Made by a program: the position numbers and the translations under genes. Below the pieces are notes generated by a model. It saw only the letters and a list, made by a program, of their open reading frames with translations, was not told the origin of the DNA and did no database searches. Positions 49,406-62,500 of a DNA stretch of 64,000 nt are shown here, in pieces. The DNA is from Onchocerca lupi (Eukaryota > Nematoda > Chromadorea > Rhabditida > Onchocercidae), in assembly GCA_028564675.1 (NCBI GenBank), contig JAOVVO010000475.1, positions 1 to 64,000 on the forward strand. The letters are read 5' to 3'. The first letter of the stretch is position 1. Each line of letters opens with the position of its first letter.

Positions 49406-51940
49406 TTAATGATTGGATTCATTTTGCTGTTGCTGTTGACTGAATGATGTCGAAAAACGATCCTTTTCCTTCAGTAAATAGTTGGCAAGATATTCGATCG
49501 GATTTGGTGGACGTTCTTTGGCTAATGCTCCCAGAGCTTGCAACAGAATGGGGACAACAGTCTGATCTAGATACTGGCGCGTCGGGATGGTAGTACTTGC
49601 TGCAGTCGCTGTATCACCACTTCCACTCTCTCCACCAGCCTGAAAACCAGAAAAAAATCAATAATGTATAGACACGATTTATTCTGCAGACCTTTCGAAG
49701 TAGAAATAATTCAGCAGTATCGAAGCTCAGCACCATGTAAGATTCAGAAGTTTCAAGCATAACAAAAAAATGCATGTTTAACGAGCTCTTGACTGCTTAC
49801 ATGTAGATCTTTTTTGAGAAATTTAATGCCTACATTTTCATTGACATACTAGCTGGACTCAGCTAGTTTATATAAATAAAAATGTAAATATTCGTTTGTC
49901 CAAAGTCTTAAATCTCTGAAAGTTCTAACCAATTGCTTTATAATTTTGACACAACACTGCATTTGAACAAATGCATGCTTTTATATGATTTTTATATACA
50001 AGCGTTGCTTTGGTTCAGCCTGATTAAGTGAAGAAGAAAGTAAAGAGAAAAAAGTATGTTTATAATGTTTGGGAAATAATTTGATAGTTTTCAATTTGAT
50101 TTACCTAACTTTTTCTTTTTCGGCATCTTTCCATTCCCAATTTCCAACAATTGATATGAGAATATCTCAACTGATAGGTCGTTTTTCAATTGGCCACTCA
50201 TATTTATAAAGCATGTTTTTATCTGTCACACACGTTTCTGAGGCATTCTTTGTTTGTTTCGCACGTTCACTGAACGCGATCGCAATGTTCGGAATCGTGC
50301 ATCCACATATATTACTGCACATCGTTCTGCTGCTTCATTGGGGAAAAAAATCTGATCGAATTGCATAATTTGATTTGTCGTTCGGTTAGACTGAAGACTG
50401 CTTCTTCTTGTTATTGTGATTCCAATAAGCCAACAATAGAAATCGTTTTAATACTCACTATGTTGTCATACCTTCCATTGTCGTTTTCCTTCCGCTCTAT
50501 TCTTACTGTCGCTTCTGTTGAATTGTTGCTTGTGTGTTGAACTCTGGCTCTTACTGCCACCGAAATTTCCTCGAAATTGACTTGTGATTGAACTTCAATC
50601 CGGCTGCCATCGAACTATGCGAGTGAAACTGATTCAAGCTCCGAAAACCGGACCTTTTAAATCCTTCGGGACTCCTCCTCCTCCAGCATGTCGCCTTATG
50701 ATTGGTTACCTCACTTTGTTTATTTGTAAATCGGAGCGTTCTGGCGGCAAACATGTTTATCGTTCCGGCTTGTTGACCTCTTTGGTTTTAAAGGAATCGC
50801 ACTGCTTAACTTTGTTTACCATGGCTGCATTCTTTAAATTCGCCAACACCTTCCCGCCATTTGATCTTTTTATCATAAATAATGAGAGAATAATATGGAT
50901 AAAGGGAATGCAAAGGTGAATATAGATAGGAGGGAAAGGGGTGAAAGTAGCAAGAAAGTGGTAAAATGGAAAAACAACAAGGAGGGGAAGAAGAAAAAGG
51001 GGAAAAGGAAAAAAGTAATTAAAAAAAAAATGCTTTTACCTGCTATAGGTATGACATGTATATAATATTGGCGAAAACTCTTGGAGACTTAAGATTTGGA
51101 ACAACGAACCTTTGTATTTTTATTTATATAGATTTCTATAATCCCAATAAAAAATTAATGTAAATCTTCATCTATTACAGTTTTCGCAGAACAGAGAAAA
51201 ATAACAAGAAAAAAGACATAAAGATTGCGCCGATAAAAAGAAATGAAATGAAATGAAAAGAAAAACAAGTCAAAATTATATACCTGAGGTGCATCCTTCT
51301 TTTCCGATTCTGCAGTTGATTCTGTGTTTTCGGAAATAGCTGAAGGATGAGATATTGTATTATCTACTGCTTTTGTTGCTTCCTCCTGAGTTGGTGTCTC
51401 TTCCTAAAACAAGAATACCTTTCATCAATTTAAAATAACATTTACCAGCTGTTGTTCTCCTCACCAATAGATGGACGTTATACATTGCAGTTTAGATGAA
51501 TGTCACGCATTATCAAATAAAAATATTCTGAACAGGAAAAAAAATAAGACTATCGGAGGCTTGGGAGGAACATTAAAATGATGCACTATTGACGGAAAGA
51601 CAAAAGATTTGCATGATGAGGGAAAATTCTTGCTTGACACAGGAAAATCAGGAAAAGGCGTATCTGATTTGGATGTCTCAACAAGACTAAGAGTTTATAT
51701 ACCCAGGAATGACAGAACCTGTTGTTTCGTTATGTAATATCACTTACTTGATATCATGAGCGAATCATATTTGTTTTTCAGAATGAGTAATGAAAGTTCA
51801 TTGAAATTTAAATTTCTTTTTTTTTTTCCTTAAATTACCTTTCTCGTTTCCTCGACTTTCTGTTGGTTCACCTCTTCAATTTGCTCTTTCATCTGTTCTG
51901 ATTCTGCAGGAGGCGTTTCCGTTACTTCCATAGCAGACAT
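49406..51940 (-). CDS. dpy-30: DPY-30, core subunit of H3K4 methyltransferase complexes
   Basis: Three exons, 51940-51839, 51403-51284 and 49639-49406, encode 151 residues. The first ~90 are acidic, Glu/Ser/Thr-rich and probably disordered. Residues ~97-132 carry the Dpy-30 dimerisation motif (YLDQTVVPILLQALGALA, then KERPPNPIEYLANYLL), which docks on ASH2L-type subunits of SET1/MLL complexes. In C. elegans the protein is needed for H3K4 methylation and dosage compensation. The C-terminus ends in a short Gln/Asn run. The length is a little above the usual ~100-125 residues because of the N-terminal tail. The 1.64-kb second intron contains a mobile element (49867-51132). The ATG lies one base after a TTTCAG acceptor with a second acceptor 15-20 nt upstream, a typical trans-splice start. 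Confidence 0.93.
49867..51132. mobile_element. 1.27-kb terminal-inverted-repeat element in dpy-30 intron 2
   Basis: The ends match as inverted repeats: TTTATATAAATAAAAATG at the left and TCTATATAAATAAAAATA read inward from the right. Weaker pairing follows over ~75 bp (TTCGTTTGTCCAAAGTCTTAA against TTCGTTGTTCCAAATCTTAA; TCTCTGAAAGTTC against TCTCCAAGAGTTT). The interior is markedly less AT-rich than the host intron and holds an open frame at 50584-50919 (+, 111 codons) and another at 50551-50754 (-); neither resembles a transposase to me. The same ends bound the 174-bp element at 27552-27725, and part of the interior recurs near 11650-11850. It is probably a non-autonomous DNA transposon. No clear target duplication was found. 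Confidence 0.75.
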
Positions 51941-53512
51941 TCTGAAACGTCGAACTGCTGAAATAATACAAAAAGATCATTCAGTATTAAAAATGTAGTT
52001 GACAAAAAAAAATCGATAGTACTTATTCAGGCCTGCACAACTGTATTTCTTCCCCGTCTTCTCATTAAATCGAGAAGTAAATACAATAACTGACTATCAA
52101 TATTTTGCGAAAATAACCTCCTTCACCAACAATCCAATCAACCAAAAACCTATTACAATGACAACTCAAATCAAACTATTGGCCCCCTCAGATATAACAG
52201 GGGACATTATGAAATGATTCCGTCTCCTCATTGTTATTTCATCCGGATGCTCTTTGCTAACCGGAAATATTTTTATGGATTTATTTTTTTTTATTTTTTC
52301 TTTTTTTTTTTTCTTTGGTGGTAGAGGGATTTTTTGAGGAGAAATTTCCCGGGTTGTGCCATCAATATTAACTTTCTTTATGAAGCTTATATCTCAGTTT
52401 TTTTTTCCGCTAGGTCTTTTATCTTCATAATGACATTTTTTTCCCCATTTGCTAATTCCTGCACTGATTATGGATAGACTATCTTTTGGCCTTCATTGTG
52501 ATATTTTACTAGATTCATGATGTTCCCTATTTTTATAGATGCAAATGAGAAGATTCTAATTGAAAATTTCTCCTTCTCCCTCTTTGGCCTTATTTTCTCA
52601 TCTTTTTTGCATTTTAAACAAATCTCCTCTAAGAAAACGCAATAAACATACTGATACCATCATTGATGACAATTGAATGAGTTGGAAATTTTTTTAAAAA
52701 ATGATGACAGATGTGATAACCAATATTTAAAAAATCAGTTAGCATAAACTTCATCATAGAAGGAAGAAAATTAAACTAATTATCACTCAAAATCAAAATT
52801 AGAATGAAATTCAGAATAATTTATTGCAAAAATAATCATACCATTACAAAACGTCCAACCACTGCTCATTGTATTGATTTTAAGAAACCATTTTTATAAT
52901 CCGAATTTCGTTTTGGAAATTAAAATTTTTATTCAAATTTATTTCTCCAAAAATTCGATTAATCGAAATTTCGGCTTTTTTTTTTGCTTTAATAAAATTA
53001 GCAATTTGGAACGAAATAAGCAATGCATTGTAAGGAATTAATATAAGTATAAAATGAAATTTTAACTGAAATAAATCTGAACTTATTTTAATATGAATTA
53101 GAACTTACTTAATATGAAATTGAGAATGGAGATTGTAAATTTCGAAAATATGATTAAAATCAATATTGTTGAAACTATCTCATAACAGATTAAAAGGTGC
53201 ATTACTATGCATTATACACTAATTAATGAGTAGCACTGTCATTTCAGACATTAACAAGAAATATCAAATAGAATTCGAATATTTAATATAGTTATGAACT
53301 TTCGAAGCCAAGATTGAAGTAGAACACAATTTTGTACAATTATCGAAATTTGAATCATTCATGTCTTCAATTCAGAATTAGAAAAGCGTTATAAACAATC
53401 AAATAATTTCAATACCTGAATAAAACTTTTTCGTTATTTAGATTCATTATTTGAAAAAAATAGAATATGTAATACTTTTCTCATTTGGGATATTTGTTCT
53501 TTTCAATTTCAG
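51941..53512. promoter_or_regulatory. Divergent promoter region dpy-30 / BLTP2
   Basis: About 1.6 kb between the head-to-head starts of dpy-30 (minus) and BLTP2 (plus). It must contain both promoters, but I see no canonical TATA placement I can defend. A T-rich block lies near 52280-52330. No gene, tRNA or element was recognised. Confidence 0.5.
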
Positions 53513-53563
53513 ATGATAGATGACGAATTAACAGAACAATTGATATTATTTTCCAATTTTTAA
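53513..53563 (+). promoter_or_regulatory. 16-codon upstream ORF before BLTP2
   Basis: Directly after a strong acceptor (TTTCAATTTCAG, ending at 53512) the transcript would open with ATG at 53513. This starts MIDDELTEQLILFSNF and stops at TAA 53561-53563, 12 nt before the main ATG and in another frame. If the acceptor receives a spliced leader, this ATG would be the first one met, so it could lower BLTP2 translation. Confidence 0.45.
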
Positions 53564-53575
53564 CAAACGAGAAAT

Positions 53576-56500
53576 ATGACATTCCCATATATTTTATGCT
53601 TATTAACTTTTCTCATATTACTTCTATGGAGGTTTGTTTTTCTATATCAATTTATATAGAATATATAAATATAATAAATGAATAAATAGTGCAAGAGATC
53701 TTTCGAAAATTGTGATTTTTATTAATAAAGATGACTGACTAATGTTTTTTTTTTTTTTTTTTTTTTTAAATTTAACGTTTATTGATATAATCTAATCTTG
53801 TTGATTACTTTCGTATCAGAAGGCATATAATTTTGAATAAGTGAATAAGATTGTAAAATATTTGTTATTTAACAACTTTTTTTTTTGTATTATTCATCAT
53901 TTTCATATTAATTTATAGGAAACCATACGAAAACTATACTATCCTTTAGAGGTCTTAGATTAATCAATTCAAGAACGAAATAGATAAAAGATTCATGTGA
54001 AAATGATAAAGGAATCAATCATAATTTGTTATTTCGTAACAAAACTTTAAATTCAGATATCGAGGATGGTTGTTATCATGGTCGGTAGCGAAAATTTGCC
54101 GTTGTCGTTCGGTACGTTTAGGCAAATGTGGCCTGTTTTATGTGGAACACATCAGACTTTGTTTAAGTGGCGGTATCGTAATTGAAATTGATGATTTGCG
54201 CTTAACGATCAGTTTCTTCAATACACATTATACGTAAGTTTCAGCATAACTAGTAAAGAAATCATGCAGTTAATAAACTATATTTAAGTGGCCTACAAAA
54301 ATACATTCATCATTAGCAATAATGTAATGAAGTAAATTCAATCAATAACATTGATAAAAATTTGTAAAAAGAACGTATGATTCGATATTCTAAATCTTGT
54401 TTTAATATATTATAGATATATAGCAAAGTATTAGAGATTTTTTATCTACATTGATAAATTTTGTCTCACCAAAGAATCATCCGATAAAGATGAAAAAAAA
54501 GAAAAAAAGAATGAAATTTATGAATGAAGAAGTCAAAGTTGTAAGAAATTAGAACGTATTCCTATTTTTAACTTGGTAGGTTTTTTTTATCGTTGGAAGA
54601 TTTTCCTTTTTAAAATTAGTTAATTTAGGAAGCCATTCGTAATTACGATTAGTGATATCCGTATTGAAGGTGAATTTAATGAACAGTTGTCGCTGACATC
54701 ATCATATAAAAGACAATACAGTCATAGAAATTTCGAAAGATATCTTTATTGGTTACAGGTACATTTAAATCATTTGTCGCTTCCGTTTTTTGAGTAACAC
54801 ATCAGTTTTAAAATCAGCTTGCTAATATATCCGCTCTAGGTGCACTACTAATAGTTTTTTTAACAGTCAGATTCTTCGATCTCACATGAAAAGATTTATT
54901 TTTGGTAAACTATGAATTATGAGTAATTTATAGAGATTTTATCTTATTCTTCAATTCCAGAATCCTTTTTCAATTTACAATTTCATTTCCAGAATTTTTT
55001 TTTTAGTATACAAGTGCAATAATTCGTACTGCACGTATTGTGTTTCTTGATGTAACTCCAGGATCTTTGTTGCATTCAACGTTTCAACAACTACAACTTG
55101 ATGGATATCGAGATCGTGAAGGGTTAATTTTCAGAAAATATAAAATACTGATGAAATGCTGAATAATGTTTATTGTCGATAGAATATATTTTTCCTTTAT
55201 TTCAGGATGCAGATTGAACTTTCATGTAAACTACTGCAAGCAAAATTGTTCAGTCGTGGAATAGCTCAAAATACTGCACCTTTACTGGTACTTTCATTAG
55301 GGTTATCAGTTTGTTGCAACGTGCCTTTGGGTATTTTGAAACTGAAGCGACTTGCTGCCCGTATTACTGATCCTCAGCTTATTCTCTCGGATGGTTAGTT
55401 ATACCGTAATCAGAAATTTCTGGTCAGAAAGAATGAAGAAATATAAAATTGCATCATACGTTTGAATCAATGCTTACCCGAGTATCGCTCTTATTTTCGT
55501 AGGAAAAAAAAAGAAAGTATACGACATATCTTATTGAAAATATGATATATTTTTAATAAAATTAACAGCCCATGTAAATTATTCGATGGACAACAGCCGA
55601 CATAATTGGAGTATAGTTGCATATCTAATCAGCAATACTAGACATTTTTAGTATGTAATTAAATCATATTTTATGCTTATTTTTATGGATTGAAATGCAG
55701 AGTAATGCATGGAAATTTGGCAGCAATAATCGCAAATGGAATATTTTAGGCCTTTTGGAATACTTTCATGATCATCCAATACGTCAAAAGACAAAAACCA
55801 CATCAAATCAATTTTGTACTTTCTTTAATATTGAACACCTTCTGAATACAAGTTTGAAATTGGACATCGAAAATTTAGTATTGAGATGTACGGCCAACAT
55901 GGATTATTCTAAAACGTATATTTGCTTCACACTAATTTATTAGAATCAGAAGTCACATTTAATTATTTGTTGATAACTTGAGAAGTTCTTGAGCGTATAA
56001 GTTGATTTCTATTATTATTTTTCTAGAAAGTTGAATTGTGAAAACGAGTTGTAATAACTACTGAATGTTGGAATGAGCATTAATTATTAAAGTTAGAACA
56101 ATTTGTTCTTATTGAAGCTGATATGCAACATTGAAGCAAAGACTTATTTACATGAAATCATTTGCATATTGTCAACAGCTATTAATTCAGGCGTACTGTT
56201 TCTGCAAGATTAAATGTAGCATCAATATCGACGGAAGATAATCTACGATTTGCTATTGTTTTAACTGGGATCAGTGTGGACGATCAGAAGCGTGAGATAT
56301 TGTTTAGTTGCAATGAATTCAATGCTAAACTTAATGTTTGTTTATTTCTTATTTTTTGACATTCAAAACTTCATCAGTCAAGCAATCATCAAGATTAATT
56401 CTAATTTATTGATACCAATGTCATCCAGACAATAGATTTTGCAGCTACAACCATTTCAAATTCAATGCAAATCTGCTACACGATCATAATTTTTTAAAAT

Positions 56501-59500
56501 TTTGTGCTTGATTCTATTTTTATTTTTTATCACAGAGAGAGATGGAAAGTCCAGGAAGTCTCTTCATCGATATAAAAATATTTTATCCTCGTTTTGTTAT
56601 GAATCAGAAGGCTATCGTTGAGTGGACTGACTATTATCATAATATTAGAAGACGAATTTCTGTTGAGGGTCATTTCGATGATGATTTTTCGACCGCTTCT
56701 GTAGGTAAGTTTAACTGTTACCATAGCAGATTTTTTCTATTTCAAAAAAAAAAAAAATTTGAATACTCAAGTATTAATCATAGTGGCAAGACTGAATTTC
56801 AGAATCTAAAGCCGCAATACTCATTTGAGAAATCTTTGAAATTTCCTATAATTCGCATTTAAATTAGTATTCCAAGTCTTTAGATTTACATGTAGTACCG
56901 ATGGAAATGAAGCAGTTCTGTTGCACATCTTTATCTTTATCAGTAGAAGTGGATTCATTTCGTTGTCATTTAATGTTTTCCAATGGACAGGAAATCAATG
57001 CCGGCCTCGAACTGGGAACATTTTGTGTCAGCGATGTAAGTTTAAATTAAATTTTAATTAAAATCGTATTCAGCAATTTATTTGAAACTGGTTTTCTCTT
57101 TGCTTGATTCGATTTTTAAGCATTTTTGAAACATTAACGAAATGCTTTCCCATATTTGTAAAATTGCTCGAAAATTGTATTATTTTTTAGAAGCGAGAAA
57201 ATGAAACATCCCAAGTTTTGTAGCATTATGTAATTTACGGATAGGATAATTTCAAACATCAAAGATAGGAATAAATTATGTTTTTATTTAATTTTTTTTT
57301 CGCATAATTTTAAATGTTTCAAAATTTCAAAAAAAATTTCATTTTTTTTTTTTTTTTTTTGGTAGTAAATTTTTGCAAAAATATTTGTTGGCATCTAAAA
57401 AGATGATGTGAGAATTATACATGTTTGTGATAAGTTTTAAGTCTTTGTCAAATAATTGAGGATTTTTATTAAGATTTCTCTAGGAATGCCATTTCTTCGT
57501 GCTTAAATATCTCACTTCCAGAATTTTGCATCTGCTGAAGTTGGTTTAGAATCAGTCTGGATTCGACAAGGAAATCTTTTTGTTGACCATTTTGATTCTC
57601 GTTTTTGCCATACTTGGGGTACAACGTTAATTATCGGAGCTTTATTAACTCAGGTATTTTTTTTTTACTGGAATATTTGCAGCCTGTAATAGTAATATTA
57701 GACAGCCTCTACACATAGTGGGACATATCTTTCGAAAGCGAAAGCTTCAAATAAGTTATGAAGACATTTTTTGGCATGATAAGTTCAGTTAAAAAATATA
57801 ATTAGCTCTTTAAAGAGTAGGAACCTTTTGGGGCCAAACTCTGTTTTAGGAATAATGGGTTGTCGAGCTGATATCAGACCGTTTCTCCTGAATCAAAATA
57901 TAATTTGGTAGAAAAATTCTGTTGAAATTTTTATGAGTTTGCATATTCTATCGTTTATTATAGTATTCGCGATATAACGAAACAAGGAGGTTGCTGGTCA
58001 AGATAGTTGAATGCCAAATAGAATACGAGGAAGGACTTATTCAGCAGGTATTTATAACAGTTGCTAGTCTTAAGAAAAAATTTATATAATAAATATAGCG
58101 CAAGAATAATTTTCCATTCTCTTACGACTGCAAAAAAATTATTGGTTGTAGGAATTGAATTTAATATATAATTTTTTAGTGATTGTGGAAATTAAAATTA
58201 ATATATGGTCCTTTCTTTTTATGATTTTCCTAATAGAAGTTTTAATCAATCATGAATAATTACTTTCTAATGCTCATATATTTAATAGTAATTTTAAATA
58301 GTTTGAAATATCATTTATATTATTAAATTTGACAGATGGCTTCATTCTTATCGTCTCTTATGCATAGCAGTACATCATCAGCAACATGCAGCACATCATC
58401 TGCATTTCAGCCTCATCCATCTTCTCAAATTGTTTCTGCAATACAAATCTCTGTGGAAAAGTAAACTTTTTTAAAATCATTTTTCTATTATCGTTATCAT
58501 CTTTGTTGTTGTTCCATAGAATATATTAGAAAACGGATGTGTTAGTTTTCTGCTGATGTTATTTTTAATTCTCAGAAAATTTTACATATTTTCAGTATAA
58601 CCTTCTTCATTCTGGCTCGACATTCATTATATCTGATTCTATCTATTGAACAGTTACGTGTGGATGCTTTATCTTCCTCGATGACATTATCAATGCTTAT
58701 ATTGAATTTCAAGATATTTCAAGGAATTGTGACAAATGACAAATTCATTTCTTGGGGTGACTCAGCACAAATAAAATCGAAAGAAATTGTAGGAATTTTT
58801 TTGTTCTATGATTTGATTTTTTTTTCTTCAATTTCGGTCATTTAAAGACTTAATAATTTGGAAATCTCAGAATTTACAGTTTTTACTGTTATTTTAATTA
58901 TTATTGTTTCATCATTTGAATATCTGCATATTGAGTGCGGAAATAGTGATCGTTTGATGATGCGATTTTCTCTGTTACCATCGTCTTGGGAAGTGATTTT
59001 GTTGGCTGAATCAGCAGTAAATTTGGTTTGGAGTACTACTGTACATATCATTTTTCTGGAAACTTTTCGGTAAATTTTTATTTCTAATAAGGTCATTTTT
59101 CATTTTATTTTAGTATTTCCATTATGTATTTTACAAAATAGAACGATAGTAACTTCATTTTATTTTTGTTGATAATTTGACATGAATCTTCCTAAAGAAA
59201 GGGAGTGTCTTGAGCTATTGTATCATAACACAAAGAGATCAGTCGCTATAAAATTTTGTCGTACCGCTCTTAATTTTAACTCTTCTCTGTTTCTTTTTTG
59301 AATTATATCTTTTCAGAAGTTTGAAACAAATCTCGGATCTTTTCGAACAGAAAACATCTTCCAAAGCATCTCAATCGTTCCACTTCAACATCGAAACATC
59401 CAGTTCTGTAATAATCAAATTCCATCTGCCGAGAAATCACGTGTACGTGATGTTCTTATAGGATTTAATCATTTTCTAATCTTCCGCAGCACAGATTTAG

Positions 59501-62500
59501 TTTTTTCAGTATTATGAAAATTTTCATTTATAAAGGATGTGCTGGGAAGTGCCATCGCTACACATACGGTATATGAATCATATAATAATCGAAGTGCCAC
59601 AATTCACTGCTTCCTTAGATTGTCATCCTATCCTTACGATTGAGGTAATAATCTTTGAAAAACTGTTAAAATTAGTTGTTTGTAAATCTATTCTTATTTT
59701 TTTGTTAAATTATTTAGGGTGGAATGTGACCTATATCGGAGGAAATTGAAAGTACTAAAAATTTAGTGGTAGATCAAAATTTTTTAATATTTCAGCGGAT
59801 AGTGATGATTCTGTTGCAGAAGTTTTGTGTCGAAAAGCAAGCATTTGATGCAGGAATGGATTTAGGCAGAAATGAATTTAAAAATCTAAAAAACCGGACA
59901 AATAAACTCTGGATATGGTCTGCCGATGCGGTGATGTTCATCTTTCCATATGGTTATAATTTTGCTGCAGGTTATGATGAGGTCTGTTTAGTAAAGTTTT
60001 TCATTGCTCCGTGATATCTGCTTGTGTGAATCTTTCCAAAAAGTCGATGAAGGCCATTCAAACGAACAATCAGACTATCGTCGGGAAATAACTGGATAGT
60101 CATGATGTTTCTCATATTATTTAATTGTTGCTGCTTTTTCTTATTTCTTATATGTTATTTTTAGTGAAAAATTCTAATTATGGATGGTTTTTAGATAATT
60201 AATGCTTGGAAATGGATTAAATTAGTGCATAAATGGAAGAGAAAGCCGTTTACTATCGAATCTCCACTTCCATCAGATTTAAGGTTTTCACTTAAAGTGA
60301 GTTAACATTGGAAAACAAGTTGGGTTGGGATAAAAATAATATAATTTAGCGTAGAGGCCGGCGAACGAGGACTATGCTTAGATCATTATAGTACTTTGAT
60401 TGAATTTACTGGATAGTTATGATTTAGAAAAGACATAATAATGAAAAAAAAAAAAAAAAAAAAGATGAAAAGATTGACATTTGACTTTAAATCGATATAT
60501 ATATATATTTACACAATTTGCAGAATGCTTCACTACAAATCAATGATGACCCATTTGAAGTACAACTTCAAAATAATTATGAACTGATGGTTGATGAAGT
60601 ATACGAATGCGAACGACGGCGTCAAATGTTAGATCAAAAGTTGGAACAGCTTCAAAAAACGCGCCCTTTTTTATCACGTTAGTTTTCTTTTTCAGCGGCA
60701 TTGATTACTGTAAAATTAGAATTTTATTTTGATGAAGAGCTCTTAAAAAGCTTTGCTTTTATCGTAGTGTTCCAGAATCAAAGGCAGATGAATTGCATCG
60801 ATCATTAATGAAGAAAAATGCAGAAATTTATGTTGAACGATCCAAAAAATTGCCGAGTTCGAGAAAGCATCTTTGCTTGTGGTCAGTTACGAATCTTGAG
60901 GTGATTTTTATTAAAACGATTTTCTTTTTATCTTGATTCTAACTTTTTAAATATTGAATTTAATATTACGAATGACACAGATTCTTTAAAATTCCATTTC
61001 AATTTTGAATTAGTGAGTATATCTATTCAATTTTTTCTTTCATTTTTTCTTAGGAAAGATTTTTATATTGAGCAGTATTTTTCTAATAGATCTCAGAAAC
61101 ATTTAGATTCGTGCATATGCTGATATGACTTTACATGGAAAAGAGAATGTGGTCAAACATCTTAAAAATTTCAATCCAGCATCGTAAGTTTTTGCTATAT
61201 ATCAAAAACAGGTATAGCAAACGGGATGATTACTACCATAATTTAGCTAGTAAGATGGAGTTTGAGATATTAATATTTACCTGGTATCTCATCTGTGTTT
61301 AGTGTTTTATGGACTCGTTCATGAAGAGAAAGTATAATAAATTTCTGCTTTATGATACACTCAAAAAACTGATTTTTTCCTTACACAGTGTTTTAAAATG
61401 CAAATTTATAATAGATGTCAATTAGCTATCTTCTACTTTGACATTTTTTTTTTAGAATACAAAGTTTTCAAAATTTTAGGCCATTCCCAGAAGGAATGGA
61501 ATTCAGTACGCTATGGGCACGTGCTGTTGAAATGGATTGTGACGATTGGGTAATGCAGTTCCGTGATTATCCATTGCCTTATGTCCTAATGAAGGATGCA
61601 CATTTTTGGGGACATCTAATAGGAAGTGAACAACTCACGGGCAAGTTTTGTAGGAAATATTTGAAGTTTCCAATACTCTCAATTTTCCCAGGGGAGGAAA
61701 TAGATAAATTATTGATGATAGGGCAACTCAACTTTACATGTAAGCATTCACCACACTATTTTCTCTGATCTTTTATATGATTATTATGTTATCCAATGTT
61801 GCGGAAGGATCGATTGTTTCGCAAAATAAAATTGGATTAGTTAACTAGCAGAAATACTTGATTTTATTTGCAGCATAACAAATAATAGCAATTTATTGTC
61901 ATCTTTCAGGGCCACGTTCAATACGAACAAGTACAATAACACTTCCGGAACCTTGGGGACAATATACTGTTGAGCGAAACATGTGTCCTTTGAAGTATTA
62001 TTATGATCTCTCATGCGGTTTGTCTCTCTTTTCGATATTAGTTAATCGAAATATAACAAAAATATACTAAGTAATTAATCGAATAGTTTAGTTTATTGAT
62101 TTAAATCTACATGACCACGAATTACTTTAGTTCACTGTTCCAATTTTTTTACATTCTTGATTTTGGAAATGGTTGTCCTACAAACCTCATGTTTCTTGAG
62201 CGTTGCTGAAATTTAAAACCATAAAATAAACCGTTATCGAATTATTTTTCAACTGACAAAGTGATAACTTGATGAACTAAAAATAATTGGAATTGTTTGT
62301 AGAAATCAAAGAACTGAATTGTACTTATGGGCCTTGTTGGGAGCCATGCTTATCAATGATTAGTCTTTGTTGGAATAATGTCAACTTGCCATCAAGGTAT
62401 TTTAATTTCTTTTCCTATCTCTCTGCCATTTTGAAAAAAAGTTCATTACATCTGGAATATGACCAATTTTAAAATTTTCGCAAATGATTAAGTCAACTTG

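Noticed and set aside
58858..58935. Plus-strand coding extension FTVFTVILIIIV before the BLTP2 exon at 58936
   Set aside because: It looks like polypyrimidine intron sequence, and its upstream acceptors give a phase that does not match the previous exon.
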